Below, one piece after another: positions 41,455 through 64,000 of a stretch of 64,000 nt of DNA. Position 1 is the stretch's first letter. Every line of letters begins with the position of its first letter. This stretch comes from Cristatella mucedo (taxonomy: Eukaryota; Bryozoa; Phylactolaemata; Cristatellidae): NCBI GenBank assembly GCA_009760855.2, contig WPIO01000087.1, positions 1,679,001-1,743,000 of the forward strand, written 5' to 3'. The notes under the pieces were generated by a model that had not been told where the DNA came from, did not search any database, and saw only the letters and a list, made by a program, of their open reading frames with translations. Both the position numbers and the translations under genes were made by a program.

Positions 41455-43370
41455 TGTATGTATGTATGTATGTATGTATGTATGTATGTATGTATGTATG
41501 TATCTCCGTCTGCAAATCCACAAAGTCATAAAGACCATGTGGGTGTTACGCAGGAGAGTTTTGTATAGCGCACTCACAGCCTAAGCGGCTTTCGGTACGC
41601 ATTCGGTACCCAACAGACTTCGTCTCACGCAACAAACAGAAAGTGGCAAGCATAGCAGAGTCAGGAGAGCAGTTGAGGTAGTGAGTAGCATAGAAGTAGC
41701 AGCTCAGGACCACTGAAAAGTTTGAGCCATAGTCGGCAGTAGGAGAGTAGTTGTTGCATAAGAATTGTGGAAGCGAGTTCCACAGTCTAGGACCTGCAGA
41801 GCTAAAGCTTCTGTCGCCAACTGTCTTTAAGCGGAGGAATGGGACAGCTAATTTATTGTCCACACAGGACCTGAGGGCGCGAACAGGCTGAAACTGATGC
41901 AGCAGTTCAGCTAGGTACGAAGGAGCCAAGCCGTGGCGGGCCTTGTGGGTCAGCGTAAGAACTTTGCTCTGTATCCTTTGCTCAATCGGCAACCATCCTA
42001 GCACTTTCAGCAGACGTGACACGTGCTCAAACCGTTGGGACTTGAAGACCAGCCTTGCAGCCATATTCATAGTCAGCTGTAGTGGCATAATAGCTTTCTT
42101 TGGCAGCCCAGCCAAAAGGGAATTACAATAATCAAGCCGAGACAGAATTAAAGAGCTAGTTACAAAATTAAAGAGCTAGTTAACTAATTAAATAATAATA
42201 ATAATAATAATAATAATTAAATAATAGAATAAGAGCTAGACAGAATTAAAGAGCTATTTAACTTTTTACAAGCCACTGTGGGAGACTGCTTCTAATCTTG
42301 GATAGGGATCGGATGTGATGGCTAGCTGTAGAGGCAGTCTTCTGAATGAAGCTTTTGAAATTGAGGCAGCTGTCGAACACAACACCTAGATTACGAGCAC
42401 GTGATGAAGGTCGCACAATAGCATCACCTATTAGAACAGCAAAGCCTTTTAATCCAGCTACACGCTTAGGGTGTCCTATGAGCAGCAGTTCGGTTTTATC
42501 GTCATATAATTTCAGCAAGTTTTCCGACATCCAGGTTCGAATATCGGCAAGGCAAGCATTCAGTTTCTCAGTTGCTGCAGCAGATTCCGACGGTTTAAAT
42601 GACAAATACAACTGAGTATCGTCAGCATAGAAGTGATATCCTATTCCATGGGCCTTAATCACTTTTCCCAGAGGTTGTGTATAAATGGAGAACAGCAAGG
42701 GACCGAGTACAGACCCTTGAGGGACTCCACAGGTGACCCTTCTCATGTCTGAGACCTGACCCCCACACGACACGGATTGAACACGATCAGACAAGTAGGA
42801 TTTAAACCACGCCAGTGCTTCGTCTTCGTCATGCCAGACCGATCGTTGTTCTCAATCGTTCAAGCAGAACTTCGTGATCAATGGTGTCGAAGGCAGCAGA
42901 CAGATCTAGCAGAGCTAGGGCAGTGACATTCCCGTCGTCCTTGCCATGTAGAATGTCATTGTTAACACGGAGAAGAGCAGTTTCAGTAAAGTGCTGCCTC
43001 TTGAACTCTGAAATGTTTCTGACATTCCATTATTTTCAATATGTTCAACCAGCTGCTTAGCAACAATTTTTTCAAGAATCTTCGATAAGAACGGAAGAAG
43101 GGAAACTGGACGATAGTTTGCTAGGACCTCTGTGTCTAATCCATGCTTTTTAAGAATAGGTCTAACGATTGCCGATTTGAAGGACTTGGGGACGACCCCT
43201 TTTCCCAAAGAAGCATTAAAAATCTTGGTTATGGCAGGGCTAAGTTGGTCTGCAAGTGAAGACCACAGAGATGAAGGTATAAGGTCTTCAGGAGACGAGC
43301 TCTTTCTGCTAGACCTTATTAAGGCAGCCACATCACAGGCAGAAACATTGGAGAACCTTTGGCACAGCTA
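41455..43370 (-). mobile_element. L2-like LINE family B, long decayed copy
   Basis: 3' end with a (TGTA)n tail (41455-41500), C-terminal region open at 42115-41546, and RT core with [12 protein letters not shown] and YADD at 42794-42258. The N-terminal RT linker and fingers are at 43331-42915 (KSFKSAIVRPILKKHGLDTE). A/T-rich filler with (TAA)n and AGAGCTAGTTAA-like repeats splits it at about 42145-42265. Small indels near 42830 and 43010 break the frame. No endonuclease part. Confidence 0.87.
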
Positions 43371-43419
43371 AGTGATCACAGTCGTAGATTTCGGTTGTGT
43401 ATGCATGAGAGGGATTTCG

Positions 43420-43625
43420 TGAGTCATCTGTGCTTGTCACTTTCTCTTTGTTGCGTGAGATGAAGTCCGTTGGCTGCCGAATACCACAAGCCGCTTACTA
43501 ATGTTTCGTAGTTATTACCGCAGATTGCTGTCAGTTCGCTGTGAAGAACTCTCCTGGGTAACACCCACATAATCTTTGTGGCTTTGTGGAGTTACAGACG
43601 GAGATACATTATATTACATCACATT
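43420..43625 (+). mobile_element. L2-like LINE family B, 3' fragment, opposite strand
   Basis: CTCTTTGTTGCGTGAGATGA, GAAGAACTCTCCTGGGTAAC, TGTGGAGTTACAGACGGAGA and a TACATTATATTACATC tail. It lies 5'-to-5' with the longer copy just upstream. Confidence 0.82.
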
Positions 43626-45307
43626 ACATAGGCAAGTCAAAGGGTCAAAAGTCAAAGTATTTCAGGGAGCTCAGTCGGAGCGAACATGACCGTAGGGACT
43701 TATCACTTAAAGACAGACCCAGTCGAGTCGCCGGGGTGCTGGCAAACGGGGGGGGGGGCGAGATACGACGATTGCAACCTTTGACCTTCGATCTTTCGCC
43801 GCGCAAGCTTCGTTTAGTTTCGTGACTCTCCGCTGAACGCCGAATCTCTTCTATACCGCCCACGGCTCGGCTATTGCTAACTAGTCATCCTGCGAGTTTA
43901 AAGCTCGTCATCCCACTTGCTGACGTTCACTGGCATTCACCAGACGTTCACGTTCACTGGCTTCATGTCGAACCCAGTTCAAGTTACTGCTTACGGTAAA
44001 AGCAAGAGGAAAAGAGAGCCGCCTACTGCTGCGCCGTTCGTGACTGCATGCCTCAAACACACGGATCTCCTCTTGTTGAACAGAGCAGCTGTTCCGGTAA
44101 GCCGCAACAAGACGCCCTGGAAATACCGGATATTTTGCATGCGGACATCGGTCTGTTGTCCTGAAATTCTGCACCGCAGCAACGGCGTCGGGAAACTCCT
44201 TTATAAGATTGGCTTTAAGAAGACTCGCTTCATAAGAATTCGAACACTTACACGAAAGTAGTTGCTGGCTGGCTGGCTGGCGCACTGACGACGGCGACTG
44301 TTCACGGAGCGAAATTAGAAGTGTGCGTGCGAAAAGCACTGACAAGGTCTCTCATCTCATTCTCAGCCCCGTGGCAGAAGGAAAAGAGAGCGTTCACACC
44401 CACGTGACCGCTCTCCGTCTGTATTCGATTTCTTTCGAGACTCGGTGCGTCTTCCGTCGCCAACCACGAGGCCGCCGTGGCACCTGTGTAGGCCGCTGTG
44501 GCACATGTGGCGCTGTGTACCGGTCAGTTCAGCTTCGCTTCCAGACCGTTTTTAGTGGCCAGGAAGGGATTCATTTCTCGTAGATAGCTATTCAAATCCA
44601 CCACCGTTAATATATTTGCTCATTGTTAACAATGCCGATAATATCTCATCCTGAGGCATGGTCGCGGCGAAACTCTCAATACCGGAGGGGATGCTTTCAC
44701 TCTCTTGCCATCAATATTTGGCCTGTTTCGTAGTCTTCCGCTGTTTAAGGCACCTGGCGTCAATTCTGCGTCTACATTAACGACGCATCTGAATTGCAGT
44801 CCGTCGATGCACTTTGTAAATTACTGCACCTAGCTAGAGCGTAATTGCCCGCGGGCCAGCACTTGACTGTTCCCGTTCTCTCCCCCTTCGCCAGCTGCCG
44901 GTAAGGTTTGCCTGGCTCTGACTGCGAGCACTTTACTTCTTCTTTGTTCATCCATCCGTGAGCACCTGCACCTATCTTTACCTGCAGCTGCACGACGATA
45001 AAGCCCTCTGCCAAATAGATCGCAAAAGCCAGTAAACGAGGCGCAACACGGTGACGTCTTGTACTTTTTAGAGAGCGTTCTGATAAAGAAGAAGGTCGAG
45101 TCATGAAGTTCAATGAGTTTGGCCGAGATGGAGCTTCGATCCAGCAGCCATTTTTTTGGCTGCCGGTAGGACCGCTTCCGATGCACGCCTCGATCGCAGC
45201 TGCAGCTTTTTAATAGAAAGAACCGGGTCTCGCTGAGCAGCTGTTTACATTTTAATATTCAAGCAATGGGCCCTCGATAGGTGTGTCATAAATAAATAAA
45301 TATAACC
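43626..45307. other. Unannotated sequence
   Basis: No gene, repeat or RNA that I can support. A poly-G run lies at 43749-43758. Frames such as 43908-44345 (-) and 44830-45186 (-) have no recognisable domain. Confidence 0.35.
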
Positions 45308-45461
45308 TGTTTTGATAGCCTCATTTGTATAGCAGTGAAAGAGCCTCAATGGCTACCACCGCAGCTTGCACTTCGCAATAAAGGATTGCCAACGGCAGGA
45401 TTCGAACCCACGACCCAAGTCGTGAAGAGCAAGCGCCTTACCTCCTGGGCTGTTATGGCCA
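45308..45461 (-). mobile_element. tRNA-derived SINE-1, copy 4
   Basis: Reads on minus. B box GGTTCGAATCC appears as GGATTCGAACC near 45401, and the family 3' end appears reversed as GATAGCCTCATTTGTATAGC. Moderately diverged. Confidence 0.75.
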
Positions 45462-45654
45462 TGCCTTGCAACCATCGCGAACGTATGTCCGGGCAGAGTC
45501 CGGTCATTGCTTCCATTGTAGGGATCGTGAATCCCTGGCGGCCGAACAGGCTGACACAGCTGCTGCTCCACAGAGCCGAAAACAGTACCAACAGCTGAGC
45601 CACTGCCCTCAAAGTCATTCATTCACCCTAGCAGCTTCGGACGAGAATGGATGA

Positions 45655-46150
45655 ATTATAATAATGATACATTGGTATAGCGCCCTCAGAGAGCTGAATC
45701 GCTTTTAGGCACCTGTACAGAAAGGATGCCCAAATGATCAGCGGTAACATTCACAATGTCAGCAAGCATGACATTGTAAGATGTGACTGACATACATGGG
45801 GTGAACGTGTAGAAATGTTTAGTAGCAGCAGGCATAGTTTCCGCAGGCACATTTCAGCACGAATAAGCACACAGAGGACGGACCACAAGGACCTACTAAA
45901 TGCTGTAATAAAGAGGCGTTTATGCTTCTTTTTAAATGACGTCATGTCAGGGAACGTCGTGACTTCAGTCGGGAGTGAGTTCCAGGCTTTGGAAGCAATT
46001 GAAATACAGGCACGGTCTCCAAAGGTTTTGAGATTAGTTCAAGGTATAGCTGAACGACTGAGTGACAACAGCGAGTGGTACGATGCTTGACTTGGTAAGG
46101 GACTACTTCTCATAAGTAGTCTGGAGCCAGAGATTGAGGGGACCTAAAAG
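45655..46150 (-). mobile_element. L2-like LINE family A, 3' fragment
   Basis: AATAATGATACATTGGTATA, GCGCCCTCAGAGAGCTGAAT tail, then C-terminal sequence on minus (SNSLPTEVTTFPDMTSFKKK-like) to about 46150. Confidence 0.82.
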
Positions 46151-46274
46151 CCAAAGCCAAACCTAAAGCTCTCTCGGCCCTATCTGATCGTCCGAGATTC
46201 CTCAGCCATTTGCATCGTTTGCACGAGCTGAACAACCGATCTCGAAGACACCACCGAACAACTTCAAGCGGCCG

Positions 46275-46365
46275 AAGCAGCCACGGACTGAGTCTTTGCT
46301 CAGGGGTATGGTGTTCAAAACCTAACGAACCAGGTCGTGGGTTCGAGACCTGCAACAGGCTCCTT
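46275..46365 (+). other. tRNA-like fragment (possible SINE head)
   Basis: CAGGTCGTGGGTTCGAGACC is a good B box, preceded by TTTGCTCAGGGGTATGGTGT as a possible A box. The acceptor-stem halves do not pair convincingly, so a functional tRNA gene is not called. Confidence 0.4.
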
Positions 46366-46794
46366 CATGGGCAGTTTCAATCGAGCAGGGTTGACAGAAG
46401 CCACGGCTTAACTGCTGCTGCACAACCGAGGCCGTACAATCGGCCGTAGTTTCCTCTAATAGGCGTATGACAAACGATGGCTGCAATACTCACGTTCGGC
46501 AGGCATTCAGACCACGGAACTTCGAGTCATTGGAGAAGGCACTCACCTCCCAGCATCAGATGAGCTTCGGCTGGAAGCAAATGTTTTCGATCGCTGCTAG
46601 TGCAAGCCTCGGTGTGTGCTTACAGCTCAATGTCTTTGCGAATGTCTCAGTCCATGTCAATGTCCTAGTCAATGTCTCAGTGATGATATTATTGATGGCT
46701 AGGAAATACCGTATCTCCAAGTGGCATAAAGGCTAAGGCTGGCCAGAGCAACGACTTGCTCACAGCTGGGAGTGAGCTCGTCCTGTAATATTAG
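46366..46794. other. Unannotated sequence
   Basis: No gene or recognisable element. A short imperfect TCAATGTCYTWGT repeat lies at about 46628-46682. Confidence 0.35.
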
Positions 46795-46915
46795 CTGATT
46801 TAACCGCTCGATTGTCTAGCGGCAGAAGAGCCTTGACAGATATCACCACCGCTTCCCGTTGGCAATAAAGGATCGCCCATTGCAGGATTCGAACCCACGA
46901 ATGTGCTGGGCAAAG
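46795..46915 (-). mobile_element. tRNA-derived SINE-1, copy 5 (partial)
   Basis: Minus strand: 3' end AGCTGATTTAACCGCTCGAT context, GGCAATAAAGGATCGCCCAT, and B box as GGATTCGAACCCACG. The A-box part is missing. Confidence 0.72.
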
Positions 46916-47257
46916 GATCTTCGGAAGGCGACACAGCATCGGCAGCTTCAGTAATTTCAGGCTCTCCGGACTCCGCAGGCTTGGCTATATGGACATGTCG
47001 ACCCACGCTCAGTCAGCACCTAGTTTAAGGCTGTGCTTGCGACAATGTCCCAGGGTTTAGAGAGAGGATAGGGTAGCAAGGTGAGGCTGCGGCTGCCTTC
47101 TCACGATAAGTACGACACGACTTGGAGAGCAGATCAGCTACAACGAGAGAACAGTTACAGAAGGAGATGACATCAGAAGGCAGGTTAGAACCATATGAGC
47201 AGTACTGACGACAAGCTCGATAACGATGCAACAGAGTACGAGTAAGTCTACACAGGT

Positions 47258-47261
<4 letters not shown>

Positions 47262-47324
<63 letters not shown>
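47262..47324. repeat. (CA)n microsatellite
   Basis: About 31 units. Confidence 0.95.
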
Positions 47325-47326
<2 letters not shown>

Positions 47327-47632
47327 ATAACACCACATAAAATATTAAAACTGCTGGCTGAAAGTGTATAAGAAATCAGAGATAGCGTCACTCATTTTTC
47401 GATAACAACGTAAGTAAATGTTAATTTTGATTCATTTGCTGCTCGTTCTGATTATATGAGAGCCAGAAGATGCAAACTTTTCATTTCTCATTAGAAATGC
47501 TCTGATTTCATATGAATTGTCATCCTGGTGACACAATCAAATTTTGTGGGGGTTAAGAGTCATTTTCTATACTTTCAAGGCATTAGCAATTCTGAGACAA
47601 CACTTATTAGTCAGGTAAAATATGAAAATATA

Positions 47633-47785
47633 ATTCATTTGTATAGGGCCCTAAGTAAACGTAATCTCTATTCAGGCACTTCACATATGCCAACGGGGCA
47701 GAACCCACGACCTCGATCAAATACATCAACCTTACCTTGGCTGAGGCAAGCACCTTAATCACTGGGCCAAGGTATACAAACGTAG
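47633..47785 (-). mobile_element. tRNA-headed SINE-2, copy 2
   Basis: Reverse complement has CTTGGCCCAGTGATTAAGGT, GAGGTCGTGGGTTCTGCCC and GTGAAGTGCCTGAATAGAGA, then TACTTAGGGCCCTATACAAA. Same head and tail arrangement as copy 1. Confidence 0.8.
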
Positions 47786-48068
47786 AGTTACGCTGTGCAA
47801 CAGGACAGCAGTACAGCGCCCCATAGATACGAGCCAATTCGTCATTCAGCATTAACACGAACATGCTAGGAACATCGCTAAGTATGCACACAGGTTTAGA
47901 AAGCTGCTGCTTCAGCAGAGACCTTTGAGCCCTGGATACCAGAAATCACCGAGCGGAAAACAAACAGCTTAAAAGCGAGGACGACTGCAGGCCGGGCAGT
48001 CACGGCCCCTCGAAATGATTCAACAGCTCCAGGTCATCTCAAGGAAAGTAAATTTCGGCGCACACATT

Positions 48069-48074
48069 TTTATT
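48069..48074 (-). terminator. Poly(A) signal of FDXACB1
   Basis: AATAAA on the minus strand, 145 bases after the stop codon. Gives a short 3' UTR. Confidence 0.78.
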
Positions 48075-48218
48075 TGAGAGCAAGCACTGGAGGACCGATC
48101 GGTCGAGAGGTCTCCCCTGCAGAGTTGGGCTAAGTGCTCCTCCTCACCCCCCCCCCCATCGACGGCGGCCTTGCTCCGAGTAAAGAGATGTTTCGAAAGG
48201 CCGCCGCTGCTGCTTGGC

Positions 48219-62116
<13,898 letters not shown>

Positions 62117-62729
62117 CTGCGGCAGAGCAGCGAGGAGCAAACGAGTCACCTTTAGTCTACTCTCGGTCATGATGTTGACGTCATGACACGGTGACATGGA
62201 CCACGCTAGCTCGTGAGATACGATTCGGGTTCGGTTAAAAAAGCCGACCACGGGCAGCAGCTAAATGCAGCAGGAGTGCAGTGCAGGTGCGCACAAACCA
62301 GCTATGTCAGCAATTAATTAATAGCGAGAACTGAAAGAAATATGCAAGCAAAAATGTGTGCTCACGTTCTGTCACTCTTTATATCTTTGCACTCACTTTG
62401 GCGTTCACCGGCTCAGTCGCATAAGAGCTTGCATGGCTCCAATGAGACCAATAAGCCATCATCATGCATAGAAAATGCTTGCCATTTCTACTCGCCCAAG
62501 TGCTACTGGCATGCTTTCTCGACTCGGAAAGGTGAAAAGTTGTTCTGGTGGTGGGATCTGTAGCCGGGTACTTGAAACGGGTTATAATCGGGACGTCTGC
62601 AGTGCCAAGGTTGCACGGGGGGGGGGGTGTGGTAAACAAAAAGACAAAAGACGTAAACTGAGGGCAAAAACGTTAAAGGTGCTCCAAAATGCTGCTGACA
62701 GGCTGCGGTAGCTGCGTAATGTGCCTGCA

Positions 62730-62805
62730 GCAGTAATAATAATAATGATAATACATTTGATATTGCACCATCAAGGAGCTCAATCTCTTTCTAGCAGTGA
62801 ATAAA
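62730..62805 (-). mobile_element. LINE family A tail-only insertion
   Basis: AATAATAATGATAATACATT, then ATCAAGGAGCTCAATCTCTT and TCTAG. Degraded hairpin tail. Confidence 0.65.
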
Positions 62806-63966
62806 GCCTTTGAATTTGCACAGAGAGGAACTGCTGGTGCTGCCGGAAGCTTGCCGGAAGGTTCTGCTCATTTCGTTGCTCCCGTCAAAATGGCCACTCT
62901 TTTAAATGCTTTAAATCACATGCCACCATACTCTACAAATTGAGCTGACACCTCACTGCTAGGCCCGTACAGCTAAGATCGTAGAGCATCGTCACCCTTT
63001 CCCTCTAGCACACATTAATGCCATGTCACAATCTCGACCGACCTCTCTTCAAGCTTTGTCACTTCCTAACGCACCCCAATTAGCTGCCAGGTGAATGGGT
63101 CCAGCAATGTGCTGCAGTGCTGCATGCATCATCTAGCTTCTCTAATGCCATCATTTATCACCACAGCCCGGCTTCAGCTTGTTTCTCCCATCCGGCATGC
63201 AGCAGCCATGCCAAACATGGGCAAAAATGAAGATACAATATCTTCTGCACACTTGCCAAGACATCATCACAGCAAGCCGTTAGCATCTATCTAGCCAGTA
63301 TCTGAAAGGTGAAATCGACTAAGTGCAAGGCTTTGACCATGTTTGATCCAGTTTCAGCAACGCTTGGAATAGCTCGTGCCTACTCAATAACAAGTGCTCC
63401 GTCAGATGTAAGATGAAGGTGAACATAAATGAAAGAATTCAGTCGTGGATGCGTATCGCCTTGACTTTCTGCTGAGCTTCCATGCCGGTCTCTTTGTCGC
63501 ACAATAAATTCAACAGTAGCATAGAAAATTTCAACTGAGGGACTTAGCACACAAGCAAATGACGACCGCCTATCCCTTAGGCAGATCAATGCGGTCCCCT
63601 GGCACATGTCAGATTCTCTGGCGCAAACGATGGCAACGGCCTCCAAGTCGTTTGGTATTTTTAAAGTACTGCTTTTCATTTGCACTCATCACCAATGGCA
63701 GCACCTGCCTTAGCTCTTTAGGGGAGCCGAGAACCCCTGCTGCTTGCTGTCAGCTGTGAAGTTATCCCCCACATGCCTGCATCTGGATATGCCACTAAAT
63801 TCATCTTAATTTTATCCTTCAGAAGGTAAAGCCTTCCTTAACCTTTTTGCCACAAGGACTAACTAGCAGATACGATCCCTGGTTACACCTGACTACCGAA
63901 CGCAAGAAGCACGACGCAAGAAGAACATCTTAGCACCTTAGCTGGAATTAAAATAGCTATGTATAG

Positions 63967-63969
<3 letters not shown>

Positions 63970-63996
<27 letters not shown>
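63970..63996. repeat. (AC)n microsatellite at window edge
   Basis: About 13 units, possibly continuing beyond the window. Confidence 0.9.
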
Positions 63997-63997
<1 letters not shown>

Positions 63998-64000
63998 CTA

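Larger units (their letters stand above)
62117..64000. other. FDXACB1 upstream or intronic sequence
   Basis: I looked on the minus strand for the expected first exon (GEGNFSFS-type motif) and did not find it. Contents: a family-A LINE tail on minus at 62730-62805 (AATAATACATTTGATATTGC, CAATCTCTTTCTAG), a poly-G run at 62619-62628, and (AC)n at the window edge (63970-63996). Confidence 0.5.

Overview
This window comes from an animal nuclear genome. The genes are interrupted by GT-AG introns, 3' ends carry AATAAA signals, and most of the sequence is LINE, SINE and DNA-transposon debris plus long microsatellites. The phylum cannot be fixed from the sequence. CpG is not depleted and the SR-protein, FDXACB1-like and LRRC74-like genes all look metazoan, so a non-mammalian animal is most likely.

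Three host genes can be reconstructed exon by exon. (1) At 959-4123 (+) is a complete SRSF7-type splicing factor: one RRM, a CCHC zinc knuckle and an RS tail in four coding exons (235 aa), with a poly(A) signal at 4361. (2) At 27300-36622 (+), perhaps reaching 40131, is a leucine-rich-repeat gene of the LRRC74A/B type. It has seven phase-compatible exons plus one candidate downstream exon; its 3' end was not found. (3) At 62116-48219 (-) is an FDXACB1 gene: a Bmt5-like Rossmann methyltransferase region in three small exons, then a large terminal exon ending in the FDX-ACB domain. Its first exon is not visible, and an 11.7 kb intron holds most of the right-hand transposons.

The rest is layered mobile DNA. 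Two L2-like non-LTR families dominate. Family A ends in a hairpin (AAAGCGCC/GGCGCTTT) followed by (ATT)n. Family B ends in TACATT/TGTA-type repeats. Family A includes an almost full-length endonuclease-RT copy (about 52.05-55.66 kb) that carries a one-base frameshift, an uninterrupted 550-codon RT copy (6.7-8.56 kb), and many tail-only insertions of roughly 70-190 bp. A tRNA-headed SINE family (SINE-2) carries a tail resembling the family-A hairpin. A second tRNA-derived family (SINE-1) does not. A decayed pogo/Tigger-like element (57128-59376) splits one LINE and is itself split by a LINE tail.

The most notable object is a 188-bp non-autonomous hAT element at 17104-17291. It closely resembles the SPIN family, known for horizontal transfer across animal phyla, and keeps a near-perfect 8-bp target duplication. 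It sits inside an apparently undescribed foldback element (about 16570-17936) built from diverged units of about 172 bp. I found no rRNA genes, no convincing functional tRNA gene, no CRISPR array and no prokaryotic-style operon.
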